Below, piece by piece: positions 36,012 to 51,092 of a DNA stretch of 64,000 nt (positions are counted from its first letter, which is position 1; each line of letters starts with the position of its first letter). A program made the position numbers and the translations under genes. The DNA is from Rugalucina vietnamica (Eukaryota > Mollusca > Bivalvia > Lucinida > Lucinidae): assembly GCA_964017185.1 (NCBI GenBank), contig OZ024883.1:46742997-46806996 (forward strand), written 5' to 3'. The notes under the pieces are model-generated. The model was not told where the DNA came from and did no database searches. It saw nothing but the letters and a program-made list of their open reading frames with translations.

Positions 36012-37522
36012 AACAGCGTACGCCATAGTCGGTCAATAAACCCTTCGTATTGCTAAACTTTCTAAAGATTTATCGAAGTTTTCTAGCACTTTTTCATGTC
36101 CAATCCTTCGAGGGTTAGGGTTAGGGTTAGTGTTAGGGTTAGGGTAAGGGTTAGGGTTAGGGTTAGGGTTAGGAGTTGGGTTAGGGTTAGGGTTAGGGTG
36201 AGGTTAGGGTTAGGGTTAGGGTTAGGGTCAGGGATAGGGTTAGGGTTAGGGTTAGGGTTAGGGGTTAGGGTTAGCGTTAGGGCTAGGGTAAGAGTAATAT
36301 ACGAAAAGTGATTCATTCAAAGTGATTCGTTGCCAATAGAGTTAGGGTTAGGGTTAGGGTTAGGGTATAAGCTGATGTACGAAGATGGGTTAGGGTTAGG
36401 GTATAGGAGAGAACCGATGTTGGACAGTTCTGTCCAAAGTGTCCATTGTGGGTTAGGGTAAGAGTAATATACGAAAAGTGATTCATTCAAAGTGATTCAT
36501 TGCCAATAGAGTTAGGGTTAGGGTTAGGGTTAGGGTATAAGCTGATGTGCGAAGATGGGCAACTTGCCCATCTTTGTTATGATCTGATTCTTTTCTTTCT
36601 ACATTTTTATTTGTTTCTTTTTCCCCCCTTTTATTTTGTTCTCCTTTATATTATCAATGATGAACCTTGTCTCAGTTGGGGTCCATTCAGAGATGCTGAT
36701 CTTTAATATTAAATAACATGAATTCCTACGTAACGTAGGGTTAGGGCTAGGGTTAGGCGCTTGAAACACACCTTGTTCGATTATGTGCACTTTCATTCCT
36801 CTGGCAACATGTAGCCCTAATGACGCCAATCTCGCTTGTCATTCAGAATTTTCGAAAGCATTGTATTGGAGGGTAGTTTGCGCGGCTGACAGTAAGTGGC
36901 CATCCACGATGTTTCAATATAGATGTGCCTACACTGAAGATAATGCTGTACTGGCGTCTGCTTCCAAGAGAAGTAAGTAAAATATAAAGGTTAGTACCTT
37001 TGGATGCAGTAAAACCATTCAAAGGGAGATAATATGGACCATATTGCGCAATTTCGGGTACGGAACCCTCAAAGATTGATATTCAAATAAAAAGTCTACG
37101 GGATCATCAACCGAGAAGGCAGAAACTCATATGGGTATTATACAAAAATCACGTAAACTACGTAAATCAAAGTCGGTCAATAAACCCTTTGTATTGTTAA
37201 ACTTTTCTGAAGGTTATCGAAATTTTCTTGCAGTTTTGCATGTCATAATGATAAAAGATTGATATTCAAGTGAAAATCCTCAGAGATCATCGACCGAAAA
37301 GGCAGAAACTCACATGGATATTGTACAAAAATCACGCAAACTTCGTAAATCGTAGTCGGTCAATATACCCTTTGTATTGGTAAACTTTTCTAAAGGTTTA
37401 TCGAAATTTTTTAGCAGTTGTTCATGTCAAAATGATCAACAATTGATTTTCAAGTGAAAATCCTTCGAGATCATCAACAGAAGAGGAAGAAAACCACATG
37501 GATATTATACAGAAATCACGTA
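36012..37522 (+). repeat. Monomer 25, type F
   Basis: 1511 bp. F markers as in monomer 15 but one more hexamer in block 1. Private T-to-A at 36039. Confidence 0.95.
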
Positions 37523-39027
37523 AACAGCGTACGCCATAGTCGGTCAATATACCCTTCGTATTGCTAAACTTTCTAAAGATTTATCGAAGTTTTCTAGCAC
37601 TTTTTCATGTCCAATCCTTCGAGGGTTAGGGTTAGGGTTAGTGTTAGGGTTAGGGTAAGGGTTAGGGTTAGGGTTAGGGTTAGGAGTTGGGTTAGGGTTA
37701 GGGTGAGGTTAGGGTTAGGGTTAGGGTTAGGGTCAGGGATAGGGTTAGGGTTAGGGTTAGGGTTAGGGGTTAGGGTTAGCGTTAGGGCTAGGGTAAGAGT
37801 AATATACGAAAAGTGATTCATTCAAAGTGATTCATTGCCAATAGAGTTAGGGTTAGGGTTAGGGTTAGGGTATAAGCTGATGTACGAAGATGGGTTAGGG
37901 TTAGGGTATAGGAGAGAACCGATGTTGGACAGTTCTGTCCAAAGTGTCCATTTTGGGTTAGGGTAAGAGTAATATACGAAAAGTGATTCATTCAAAGTGA
38001 TTCATTGCCAATAGAGTTAGGGTTAGGGTTAGGGTTAGGGTATAAGCTGATGTGCGAAGATGGGCAACTTGCCCATCTTTGTTATGATCTGATTCTTTTC
38101 TTTCTACATTTTTATTTGTTTCTTTTTCCCCCCTTTTATTTTGTTCTCCTTTATATTATCAATGATGAACCTTGTCTCAGTTGGGGTCCATTCAGAGATG
38201 CTGATCTTTAATATTAAATAACATGAATTCCTACGTAACGTAGGGTTAGGGCTAGGGTTAGGCGCTTGAAACACACCTTGTTCGATTATGTGCACTTTCA
38301 TTCCTCTGGCAACATGTAGCCCTAATGACGCCAATCTCGCTTGTCATTCAGAATTTTCGAAAGCATTGTATTGGAGGGTAGTTTGCGCGGCTGACAGTAA
38401 GTGGCCATCCACGATGTTTCAATATAGATGTGCCTACACTGAAGATAATGCTGTACTGGCGTCTGCTTCCAAGAGAAGTAAGTAAAATATAAAGGTTAGT
38501 ACCTTTGGATGCAGTAAAACCATTCAAAGGGAGATAATATGGACCATATTGCGCAATTTCGGGTACGGAACCCTCAAAGATTGATATTCAAATAAAAAGT
38601 CTACGAGATCATCAACCGAGAAGGCAGAAACTCATATGGGTATTATACAAAAATCACGTAAACTACGTAAATCACAGTCGGTCAATAAACCCTTTGTATT
38701 GTTAAACTTTTCTGAAGGTTATCGAAATTTTCTTGCAGTTTTGCATGTCATAATGATAAAAGATTGATATTCAAGTGAAAATCCTCAGAGATCATCGACC
38801 GAAAAGGCAGAAACTCACATGGATATTGTACAAAAATCACGCAAACTTCGTAAATCGTAGTCGGTCAATATACCCTTTGTATTGGTAAACTTTTCTAAAG
38901 GTTTATCGAAATTTTTTAGCAGTTGTTCATGTCAAAATGATCAACAATTGATTTTCAAGTGAAAATCCTTCGAGATCATCAACAGAAGAGGAAGAAAACC
39001 ACATGGATATTATACAGAAATCACGTA
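37523..39027 (+). repeat. Monomer 26, type C
   Basis: 1505 bp, one hexamer shorter than other C monomers. Private G-to-T at 37953 in the spacer between the internal duplicates. Confidence 0.95.
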
Positions 39028-40532
39028 AACAGCGTACGCCATAGTCGGTCAATATACCCTTCGTATTGCTAAACTTTCTAAAGATTTATCGAAGTTTTCT
39101 AGCATTTTTTCATGTCCAATCCTTCGAGGGTTAGGGTTAGGGTTAGTGTTAGGGTTAGGGTAAGGGTTAGGGTTAGGGTTAGGGTTAGGAGTTGGGTTAG
39201 GGTTAGGGTTAGGGTGAGGTTAGGGTTAGGGTTAGGGTTAGGGTCAGGGATAGGGTTAGGGTTAGGGTTAGGGGTTAGGGTTAGCGTTAGGGCTAGGGTA
39301 AGAGTAATATACGAAAAGTGATTCATTCAAAGTGATTCGTTGCCAATAGAGTTAGGGTTAGGGTTAGGGTTAGGGTATAAGCTGATGTACGAAGATGGGT
39401 TAGGGTTAGGGTATAGGAGAGAACCGATGTTGGACAGTTCTGTCCAAAGTGTCCATTGTGGGTTAGGGTAAGAGTAATATACGAAAAGTGATTCATTCAA
39501 AGTGATTCATTGCCAATAGAGTTAGGGTTAGGGTTAGGGTTAGGGTATAAGCTGATGTGCGAAGATGGGCAACTTGCCCATCTTTGTTATGATCTGATTC
39601 TTTTCTTTCTACATTTTTATTTGTTTCTTTTTCCCCCCTTTTATTTTGTTCTCCTTTATATTATCAATGATGAACCTTGTCTCAGTTGGGGTCCATTCAG
39701 AGATGCTGATCTTTAATATTAAATAACATGAATTCCTACGTAACGTAGGGTTAGGGCTAGGGTTAGGCGCTTGAAACACACCTTGTTCGATTATGTGCAC
39801 TTTCATTCCTCTGGCAACATGTAGCCCTAATGACGCCAATCTCGCTTGTCATTCAGAATTTTCGAAAGCATTGTATTGGAGGGTAGTTTGCGCGGCTGAC
39901 AGTAAGTGGCCATCCACGATGTTTCAATATAGATGTGCCTACACTGAAGATAATGCTGTACTGGCGTCTGCTTCCAAGAGAAGTAAGTAAAATATAAAGG
40001 TTAGTACCTTTGGATGCAGTAAAACCATTCAAAGGGAGATAATATGGACCATATTGCGCAATTTCGGGTACGGAACCCTCAAAGATTGATATTCAAATAA
40101 AAAGTCTACGAGATCATCAACCGAGAAGGCAGAAACTCATATGGGTATTATACAAAAATCACGTAAACTACGTAAATCATAGTCGGTCAATAAACCCTTT
40201 GTATTGTTAAACTTTTCTGAAGGTTATCGAAATTTTCTTGCAGTTTTGCATGTCATAATGATAAAAGATTGATATTCAAGTGAAAATCCTCAGAGATCAT
40301 CGACCGAAAAGGCAGAAACTCACATGGATATTGTACAAAAATCACGCAAACTTCGTAAATCGTAGTCTGTCAATATACCCTTTGTATTGGTAAACTTTTC
40401 TAAAGGTTTATCGAAATTTTTTAGCAGTTGTTCATGTCAAAATGATCAACAATTGATTTTCAAGTGAAAATCCTTCGAGATCATCAACAGAAGAGGAAGA
40501 AAACCACATGGATATTATACAGAAATCACGTA
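39028..40532 (+). repeat. Monomer 27, type D
   Basis: 1505 bp. All D markers present. Confidence 0.95.
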
Positions 40533-42043
40533 AACAGCGTACGCCATAGTCGGTCAATATACCCTTCGTATTGCTAAACTTTCTAAAGATTTATCGAAGT
40601 TTTCTAGCACTTTTTCATGTCCAATCCTTCGAGGGTTAGGGTTAGGGTTAGTGTTAGGGTTAGGGTAAGGGTTAGGGTTAGGGTTAGGGTTAGGAGTTGG
40701 GTTAGGGTTAGGGTTAGGGTGAGGTTAGGGTTAGGGTTAGGGTTAGGGTCAGGGATAGGGTTAGGGTTAGGGTTAGGGTTAGGGGTTAGGGTTAGCGTGA
40801 GGGCTAGGGTAAGAGTAATATACGAAAAGTGATTCATTCAAAGTGATTCGTTGCCAATAGAGTTAGGGTTAGGGTTAGGGTTAGGGTATAAGCTGATGTA
40901 CGAAGATGGGTTAGGGTTAGGGTATAGGAGAGAACCGATGTTGGACAGTTCTGTCCAAAGTGTCCATTGTGGGTTAGGGTAAGAGTAATATACGAAAAGT
41001 GATTCATTCAAAGTGATTCATTGCCAATAGAGTTAGGGTTAGGGTTAGGGTTAGGGTATAAGCTGATGTGCGAAGATGGGCAACTTGCCCATCTTTGTTA
41101 TGATCTGATTCTTTTCTTTCTACATTTTTATTTGTTTCTTTTTCCCCCCTTTCATTTTGTTCTCCTTTATATTATCAATGATGAACCTTGTCTCAGTTGG
41201 GGTCCATTCAGAGATGCTGATCTTTAATATTAAATAACATGAATTCCTACGTAACGTAGGGTTAGGGCTAGGGTTAGGCGCTTGAAACACACCTTGTTCG
41301 ATTATGTGCACTTTCATTCCTCTGGCAACATGTAGCCCTAATGACGCCAATCTCGCTTGTCATTCAGAATTTTCGAAAGCATTGTATTGGAGGGTAGTTT
41401 GCGCGGCTGACAGTAAGTGGCCATCCACGATGTTTCAATATAGATGTGCCTACACTGAAGATAATGCTGTACTGGCGTCTGCTTCCAAGAGAAGTAAGTA
41501 AAATATAAAGGTTAGTACCTTTGGATGCAGTAAAACCATTCAAAGGGAGATAATATGGACCATATTGCGCAATTTCGGGTACGGAACCCTCAAAGATTGA
41601 TATTCAAATAAAAAGTCTACGGGATCATCAACCGAGAAGGCAGAAACTCATATGGGTATTATACAAAAATCACGTAAACTACGTAAATCATAGTCGGTCA
41701 ATAAACCCTTTGTATTGTTAAACTTTTCTGAAGGTTATCGAAATTTTCTTGCAGTTTTGCATGTCATAATGATAAAAGATTGATATTCAAGTGAAAATCC
41801 TCAGAGATCATCGACCGAAAAGGCAGAAACTCACATGGATATTGTACAAAAATCACGCAAACTTCGTAAATCGTAGTCGGTCAATATACCCTTTGTATTG
41901 GTAAACTTTTCTAAAGGTTTATCGAAATTTTTTAGCAGTTGTTCATGTCAAAATGATCAACAATTGATTTTCAAGTGAAAATCCTTCGAGATCATCAACA
42001 GAAGAGGAAGAAAACCACATGGATATTATACAGAAATCACGTA
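40533..42043 (+). repeat. Monomer 28, type A
   Basis: 1511 bp. A markers, but with the hexamer distribution in block 1 otherwise seen in type C. Confidence 0.94.
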
Positions 42044-43554
42044 AACAGCGTACGCCATAGTCGGTCAATATACCCTTCGTATTGCTAAACTTTCTAAAGA
42101 TTTATCGAAGTTTTCTAGCATTTTTTCATGTCCAATCCTTCGAGGGTTAGGGTTAGGGTTAGTGTTAGGGTTAGGGTAAGGGTTAGGGTTAGGGTTAGGG
42201 TTAGGAGTTGGGTTAGGGTTAGGGTTAGGGTGAGGTTAGGGTTAGGGTTAGGGTTAGGGTCAGGGATAGGGTTAGGGTTAGGGTTAGGGTTAGGGGTTAG
42301 GGTTAGCGTTAGGGCTAGGGTAAGAGTAATATACGAAAAGTGATTCATTCAAAGTGATTCATTGCCAATAGAGTTAGGGTTAGGGTTAGGGTTAGGGTAT
42401 AAGCTGATGTACGAAGATGGGTTAGGGTTAGGGTATAGGAGAGAACCGATGTTGGACAGTTCTGTCCAAAGTGTCCATTGTGGGTTAGGGTAAGAGTAAT
42501 ATACGAAAAGTGATTCATTCAAAGTGATTCATTGCCAATAGAATTAGGGTTAGGGTTAGGGTTAGGGTATAAGCTGATGTGCGAAGATGGGCAACTTGCC
42601 CATCTTTGTTATGATCTGATTCTTTTCTTTCTACATTTTTATTTGTTTCTTTTTCCCCCCTTTTATTTTGTTCTCCTTTATATTATCAATGATGAACCTT
42701 GTCTCAGTTGGGGTCCATTCAGAGATGCTGATCTTTAATATTAAATAACATGAATTCCTACGTAACGTAGGGTTAGGGCTAGGGTTAGGCGCTTGAAACA
42801 CACCTTGTTCGATTATGTGCACTTTCATTCCTCTGGCAACATGTAGCCCTAATGACGCCAATCTCGCTTGTCATTCAGAATTTTCGAAAGCATTGTATCG
42901 GAGGGTAGTTTGCGCGGCTGACAGTAAGTGGCCATCCACGATGTTTCAATATAGATGTGCCTACACTGAAGATAATGCTGTACTGGCGTCTGCTTCCAAG
43001 AGAAGTAAGTAAAATATAAAGGTTAGTACCTTTGGATGCAGTAAAACCATTCAAAGGGAGATAATATGGACCATATTGCGCAATTTCGGGTACGGAACCC
43101 TCAAAGATTGATATTCAAATAAAAAGTCTACGAGATCATCAACCGAGAAGGCAGAAACTCATATGGGTATTATACAAAAATCACGTAAACTACGTAAATC
43201 ATAGTCGGTCAATAAACCCTTTGTATTGTTAAACTTTTCTGAAGGTTATCGAAATTTTCTTGCAGTTTTGCATGTCATAATGATAAAAGATTGATATTCA
43301 AGTGAAAATCCTCAGAGATCATCGACCGAAAAGGCAGAAACTCACATGAATATTGTACAAAAATCACGCAAACTTCGTAAATCGTAGTCGGTCAATATAC
43401 CCTTTGTATTGGTAAACTTTTCTAAAGGTTTATCGAAATTTTTTAGCAGTTGTTCATGTCAAAATGATCAACAATTGATTTTCAAGTGAAAATCCTTCGA
43501 GATCATCAACAGAAGAGGAAGAAAACCACATGGATATTATACAGAAATCACGTA
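42044..43554 (+). repeat. Monomer 29, type B
   Basis: 1511 bp. B (not B') with cacatgAatattg, like monomers 2 and 40. Private G-to-A at 42543. Confidence 0.95.
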
Positions 43555-45066
43555 AACAGCGTACGCCATAGTCGGTCAATATACCCTTCGTATTGCTAAA
43601 CTTTCTAAAGATTTATCGAAGTTTTCTAGCACTTTTTCATGTCCAATCCTTCGAGGGTTAGGGTTAGGGTTAGTGTTAGGGTTAGGGTAAGGGTTAGGGT
43701 TAGGGTTAGGGTTAGGAGTTGGGTTAGGGTTAGGGTTAGGGTGAGGTTAGGGTTAGGGTTAGGGTTAGGGTCAGGGATAGGGTTAGGGTTAGGGTTAGGG
43801 TTAGGGGTTAGGGTTAGCGTTAGGGCTAGGGTAAGAGTAATATACGAAAAGTGATTCATTCAAAGTGATTCATTGCCAATAGAGTTAGGGTTAGGGTTAG
43901 GGTTAGGGTATAAGCTGATGTACGAAGATGGGTTAGGGTTAGGGTATAGGAGAGAACCGATGTTGGACAGTTCTGTCCAAAGTGTCCATTGTGGGTTAGG
44001 GTAAGAGTAATATACGAAAAAGTGATTCATTCAAAGTGATTCATTGCCAATAGAGTTAGGGTTAGGGTTAGGGTTAGGGTATAAGCTGATGTGCGAAGAT
44101 GGGCAACTTGCCCATCTTTGTTATGATCTGATTCTTTTCTTTCTACATTTTTATTTGTTTCTTTTTCCCCCCTTTTATTTTGTTCTCCTTTATATTATCA
44201 ATGATGAACCTTGTCTCAGTTGGGGTCCATTCAGAGATGCTGATCTTTAATATTAAATAACATGAATTCCTACGTAACGTAGGGTTAGGGCTAGGGTTAG
44301 GCGCTTGAAACACACCTTGTTCGATTATGTGCACTTTCATTCCTCTGGCAACATGTAGCCCTAATGACGCCAATCTCGCTTGTCATTCAGAATTTTCGAA
44401 AGCATTGTATTGGAGGGTAGTTTGCGCGGCTGACAGTAAGTGGCCATCCACGATGTTTCAATATAGATGTGCCTACACTGAAGATAATGCTGTACTGGCG
44501 TCTGCTTCCAAGAGAAGTAAGTAAAATATAAAGGTTAGTACCTTTGGATGCAGTAAAACCATTCAAAGGGAGATAATATGGACCATATTGCGCAATTTCG
44601 GGTACGGAACCCTCAAAGATTGATATTCAAATAAAAAGTCTACGAGATCATCAACCGAGAAGGCAGAAACTCATATGGGTATTATACAAAAATCACGTAA
44701 ACTACGTAAATCATAGTCGGTCAATAAACCCTTTGTATTGTTAAACTTTTCTGAAGGTTATCGAAATTTTCTTGCAGTTTTGCGTGTCATAATGATAAAA
44801 GATTGATATTCAAGTAAAAATCCTCAGAGATCATCGACCGAAAAGGCAGAAACTCACATGGATATTGTACAAAAATCACGCAAACTTCGTAAATCGTAGT
44901 CGGTCAATATACCCTTTGTATTGGTAAACTTTTCTAAAGGTTTATCGAAATTTTTTAGCAGTTGTTCATGTCAAAATGATCAACAATTGATTTTCAAGTG
45001 AAAATCCTTCGAGATCATCAACAGAAGAGGAAGAAAACCACATGGATATTATACAGAAATCACGTA
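43555..45066 (+). repeat. Monomer 30, C-like without C marker
   Basis: 1512 bp. Left half as type C but aatcaTagtcgg. It has an extra A in the run before the right duplicate's gtgattc (about 44016-44020) and private changes at 44784 and 44816. Confidence 0.93.
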
Positions 45067-46571
45067 AACAGCGTACGCCATAGTCGGTCAATATACCCTT
45101 CGTATTGCTAAACTTTCTAAAGATTTATCGAAGTTTTCTAGCACTTTTTCATGTCCAATCCTTCGAGGGTTAGGGTTAGGGTTAGTGTTAGGGTTAGGGT
45201 AAGGGTTAGGGTTAGGGTTAGGGTTAGGAGTTGGGTTAGGGTTAGGGTTAGGGTGAGGTTAGGGTTAGGGTTAGGGTCAGGGATAGGGTTAGGGTTAGGG
45301 TTAGGGTTAGGGGTTAGGGTTAGCGTTAGGGCTAGGGTAAGAGTAATATACGAAAAGTGATTCATTCAAAGTGATTCATTGCCAATAGAGTTAGGGTTAG
45401 GGTTAGGGTTAGGGTATAAGCTGATGTACGAAGATGGGTTAGGGTTAGGGTATAGGAGAGAACCGATGTTGGACAGTTCTGTCCAAAGTGTCCATTGTGG
45501 GTTAGGGTAAGAGTAATATACGAAAAGTGATTCATTCAAAGTGATTCATTGCCAATAGAGTTAGGGTTAGGGTTAGGGTTAGGGTATAAGCTGATGTGCG
45601 AAGATGGGCAACTTGCCCATCTTTGTTATGATCTGATTCTTTTCTTTCTACATTTTTATTTGTTTCTTTTTCCCCCCTTTTATTTTGTTCTCCTTTATAT
45701 TATCAATGATGAACCTTGTCTCAGTTGGGGTCCATTCAGAGATGCTGATCTTTAATATTAAATAACATGAATTCCTACGTAACGTAGGGTTAGGGCTAGG
45801 GTTAGGCGCTTGAAACACACCTTGTTCGATTATGTGCACTTTCATTCCTCTGGCAACATGTAGCCCTAATGACGCCAATCTCGCTTGTCATTCAGAATTT
45901 TCGAAAGCATTGTATTGGAGGGTAGTTTGCGCGGCTGACAGTAAGTGGCCATCCACGATGTTTCAATATAGATGTGCCTACACTGAAGATAATGCTGTAC
46001 TGGCGTCTGCTTCCAAGAGAAGTAAGTAAAATATAAAGGTTAGTACCTTTGGATGCAGTAAAACCATTCAAAGGGAGATAATATGGACCATATTGCGCAA
46101 TTTCGGGTACGGAACCCTCAAAGATTGATATTCAAATAAAAAGTCTACGAGATCATCAACCGAGAAGGCAGAAACTCATATGGGTATTATACAAAAATCA
46201 CGTAAACTACGTAAATCATAGTCGGTCAATAAACCCTTTGTATTGTTAAACTTTTCTGAAGGTTATCGAAATTTTCTTGCAGTTTTGCATGTCATAATGA
46301 TAAAAGATTGATATTCAAGTGAAAATCCTCAGAGATCATCGACCGAAAAGGCAGAAACTCACATGGATATTGTACAAAAATCACGCAAACTTCGTAAATC
46401 GTAGTCGGTCAATATACCCTTTGTATTGGTAAACTTTTCTAAAGGTTTATCGAAATTTTTTAGCAGTTGTTCATGTCAAAATGATCAACAATTGATTTTC
46501 AAGTGAAAATCCTTCGAGATCATCAACAGAAGAGGAAGAAAACCACATGGATATTATACAGAAATCACGTA
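45067..46571 (+). repeat. Monomer 31, untyped (G)
   Basis: 1505 bp. C-like left half, no diagnostic base on the right. Block 1 has its own hexamer distribution, with one fewer before gtcaggg. Confidence 0.93.
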
Positions 46572-48076
46572 AACAGCGTACGCCATAGTCGGTCAATATA
46601 CCCTTCGTATTGCTAAACTTTCTAAAGATTTATCGAAGTTTTCTAGCACTTTTTCATGTCCAATCCTTCGAGGGTTAGGGTTAGGGTTAGTGTTAGGGTT
46701 AGGGTAAGGGTTAGGGTTAGGGTTAGGGTTAGGAGTTGGGTTAGGGTTAGGGTGAGGTTAGGGTTAGGGTTAGGGTTAGGGTCAGGGATAGGGTTAGGGT
46801 TAGGGTTAGGGTTAGGGGTTAGGGTTAGCGTTAGGGCTAGGGTAAGAGTAATATACGAAAAGTGATTCATTCAAAGTGATTCGTTGCCAATAGAGTTAGG
46901 GTTAGGGTTAGGGTTAGGGTATAAGCTGATGTACGAAGATGGGTTAGGGTTAGGGTATAGGAGAGAACCGATGTTGGACAGTTCTGTCCAAAGTGTCCAT
47001 TGTGGGTTAGGGTAAGAGTAATATACGAAAAGTGATTCATTCAAAGTGATTCATTGCCAATAGAGTTAGGGTTAGGGTTAGGGTTAGGGTATAAGCTGAT
47101 GTGCGAAGATGGGCAACTTGCCCATCTTTGTTATGATCTGATTCTTTTCTTTCTACATTTTTATTTGTTTCTTTTTCCCCCCTTTTATTTTGTTCTCCTT
47201 TATATTATCAATGATGAACCTTGTCTCAGTTGGGGTCCATTCAGAGATGCTGATCTTTAATATTAAATAACATGAATTCCTACGTAACGTAGGGTTAGGG
47301 CTAGGGTTAGGCGCTTGAAACACACCTTGTTCGATTATGTGCACTTTCATTCCTCTGGCAACATGTAGCCCTAATGACGCCAATCTCGCTTGTCATTCAG
47401 AATTTTCGAAAGCATTGTATTGGAGGGTAGTTTGCGCGGCTGACAGTAAGTGGCCATCCACGATGTTTCAATATAGATGTGCCTACACTGAAGATAATGC
47501 TGTACTGGCGTCTGCTTCCAAGAGAAGTAAGTAAAATATAAAGGTTAGTACCTTTGGATGCAGTAAAACCATTCAAAGGGAGATAATATGGACCATATTG
47601 CGCAATTTCGGGTACGGAACCCTCAAAGATTGATATTCAAATAAAAAGTCTACGAGATCATCAACCGAGAAGGCAGAAACTCATATGGGTATTATACAAA
47701 AATCACGTAAACTACGTAAATCATAGTCGGTCAATAAACCCTTTGTATTGTTAAACTTTTCTGAAGGTTATCGAAATTTTCTTGCAGTTTTGCATGCCAT
47801 AATGATAAAAGATTGATATTCAAGTGAAAATCCTCAGAGATCATCGACCGAAAAGGCGGAAACTCACATGGATATTGTACAAAAATCACGCAAACTTCGT
47901 AAATCGTAGTCGGTCAATATACCCTTTGTATTGGTAAACTTTTCTAAAGGTTTATCGAAATTTTTTAGCAGTTGTTCATGTCAAAATAATCAACAATTGA
48001 TTTTCAAGTGAAAATCCTTCGAGATCATCAACAGAAGAGGAAGAAAACCACATGGATATTATACAGAAATCACGTA
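46572..48076 (+). repeat. Monomer 32, type E
   Basis: 1505 bp. Both E markers. Private T-to-C at 47797. Confidence 0.95.
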
Positions 48077-49581
48077 AACAGCGTACGCCATAGTCGGTCA
48101 ATATACCCTTCGTATTGCTAAACTTTCTAAAGATTTATCGAAGTTTTCTAGCACTTTTTCATGTCCAATCCTTCGAGGGTTAGGGTTAGGGTTAGTGTTA
48201 GGGTTAGGGTAAGGGTTAGGGTTAGGGTTAGGAGTTGGGTTAGGGTTAGGGTTAGGGTGAGGTTAGGGTTAGGGTTAGGGTTAGGGTCAGGGATAGGGTT
48301 AGGGTTAGGGTTAGGGTTAGGGGTTAGGGTTAGCGTTAGGGCTAGGGTAAGAGTAATATACGAAAAGTGATTCATTCAAAGTGATTCGTTGCCAATAGAG
48401 TTAGGGTTAGGGTTAGGGTTAGGGTATAAGCTGATGTACGAAGATGGGTTAGGGTTAGGGTATAGGAGAGAACCGATGTTGGACAGTTCTGTCCAAAGTG
48501 TCCATTGTGGGTTAGGGTAAGAGTAATATACGAAAAGTGATTCATTCAAAGTGATTCATTGCCAATAGAGTTAGGGTTAGGGTTAGGGTTAGGGTATAAG
48601 CTGATGTGCGAAGATGGGCAACTTGCCCATCTTTGTTATGATCTGATTCTTTTCTTTCTACATTTTTATTTGTTTCTTTTTCCCCCCTTTTATTTTGTTC
48701 TCCTTTATATTATCAATGATGAACCTTGTCTCAGTTGGGGTCCATTCAGAGATGCTGATCTTTAATATTAAATAACATGAATTCCTACGTAACGTAGGGT
48801 TAGGGCTAGGGTTAGGCGCTTGAAACACACCTTGTTCGATTATGTGCACTTTCATTCCTCTGGCAACATGTAGCCCTAATGACGCCAATCTCGCTTGTCA
48901 TTCAGAATTTTCGAAAGCATTGTATTGGAGGGTAGTTTGCGCGGCTGACAGTAAGTGGCCATCCACGATGTTTCAATATAGATGTGCCTACACTGAAGAT
49001 AATGCTGTACTGGCGTCTGCTTCCAAGAGAAGTAAGTAAAATATAAAGGTTAGTACCTTTGGATGCAGTAAAACCATTCAAAGGGAGATAATATGGACCA
49101 TATTGCGCAATTTCGGGTACGGAACCCTCAAAGATTGATATTCAAATAAAAAGTCTACGGGATCATCAACCGAGAAGGCAGAAACTCATATGGGTATTAT
49201 ACAAAAATCACGTAAACTACGTAAATCATAGTCGGTCAATAAACCCTTTGTATTGTTAAACTTTTCTGAAGGTTATCGAAATTTTCTTGCAGTTTTGCAT
49301 GTCATAATGATAAAAGATTGATATTCAAGTGAAAATCCTCAGAGATCATCGACCGAAAAGGCAGAAACTCACATGGATATTGTACAAAAATCACGCAAAC
49401 TTCGTAAATCGTAGTCGGTCAATATACCCTTTGTATTGGTAAACTTTTCTAAAGGTTTATCGAAATTTTTTAGCAGTTGTTCATGTCAAAATGATCAACA
49501 ATTGATTTTCAAGTGAAAATCCTTCGAGATCATCAACAGAAGAGGAAGAAAACCACATGGATATTATACAGAAATCACGTA
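48077..49581 (+). repeat. Monomer 33, F-like (F')
   Basis: 1505 bp. It has tctacgGgatc but T rather than A at the aatcaAagtc site. One hexamer is missing before ggagttggg. Confidence 0.92.
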
Positions 49582-51092
49582 AACAGCGTACGCCATAGTC
49601 GGTCAATATACCCTTCGTATTGCTAAACTTTCTAAAGATTTATCGAAGTTTTCTAGCACTTTTTCATGTCCAATCCTTCGAGGGTTAGGGTTAGGGTTAG
49701 TGTTAGGGTTAGGGTAAGGGTTAGGGTTAGGGTTAGGGTTAGGAGTTGGGTTAGGGTTAGGGTTAGGGTGAGGTTAGGGTTAGGGTTAGGGTTAGGGTCA
49801 GGGATAGGGTTAGGGTTAGGGTTAGGGTTAGGGGTTAGGGTTAGCGTTAGGGCTAGGGTAAGAGTAATATACGAAAAGTGATTCATTCAAAGTGATTCAT
49901 TGCCAATAGAGTTAGGGTTAGGGTTAGGGTTAGGGTATAAGCTGATGTACGAAGATGGGTTAGGGTTAGGGTATAGGAGAGAACCGATGTTGGACAGTTC
50001 TGTCCAAAGTGTCCATTGTGGGTTAGGGTAAGAGTAATATACGAAAAGTGATTCATTCAAAGTGATTCATTGCCAATAGAGTTAGGGTTAGGGTTAGGGT
50101 TAGGGTATAAGCTGATGTGCGAAGATGGGCAACTTGCCCATCTTTGTTATGATCTGATTCTTTTCTTTCTACATTTTTATTTGTTTCTTTTTCCCCCCTT
50201 TTATTTTGTTCTCCTTTATATTATCAATGATGAACCTTGTCTCAGTTGGGGTCCATTCAGAGATGCTGATCTTTAATATTAAATAACATGAATTCCTACG
50301 TAACGTAGGGTTAGGGCTAGGGTTAGGCGCTTGAAACACACCTTGTTCGATTATGTGCACTTTCATTCCTCTGGCAACATGTAGCCCTAATGACGCCAAT
50401 CTCGCTTGTCATTCAGAATTTTCGAAAGCATTGTATTGGAGGGTAGTTTGCGCGGCTGACAGTAAGTGGCCATCCACGATGTTTCAATATAGATGTGCCT
50501 ACACTGAAGATAATGCTGTACTGGCGTCTGCTTCCAAGAGAAGTAAGTAAAATATAAAGGTTAGTACCTTTGGATGCAGTAAAACCATTCAAAGGGAGAT
50601 AATATGGACCATATTGCGCAATTTCGGGTACGGAACCCTCAAAGATTGATATTCAAATAAAAAGTCTACGAGATCATCAACCGAGAAGGCAGAAACTCAT
50701 ATGGGTATTATACAAAAATCACGTAAACTACGTAAATCACAGTCGGTCAATAAACCCTTTGTATTGTTAAACTTTTCTGAAGGTTATCGAAATTTTCTTG
50801 CAGTTTTGCATGTCATAATGATAAAAGATTGATATTCAAGTGAAAATCCTCAGAGATCATCGACCGAAAAGGCAGAAACTCACATGGATATTGTACAAAA
50901 ATCACGCAAACTTCGTAAATCGTAGTCGGTCAATATACCCTTTGTATTGGTAAACTTTTCTAAAGGTTTATCGAAATTTTTTAGCAGTTGTTCATGTCAA
51001 AATGATCAACAATTGATTTTCAAGTGAAAATCCTTCGAGATCATCAACAGAAGAGGAAGAAAACCACATGGATATTATACAGAAATCACGTA
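49582..51092 (+). repeat. Monomer 34, type C
   Basis: 1511 bp. All C markers present. Confidence 0.95.

Larger units (their letters stand above)
31497..40532 (+). repeat. Higher-order block A-B'-E-F-C-D (hexamer, 9036 bp)
   Basis: The cleanest six-monomer block. All six types occur in order with their diagnostic bases and no large deletion. It is the reference form for interpreting the shortened blocks at 16599 and 25465. Confidence 0.85.
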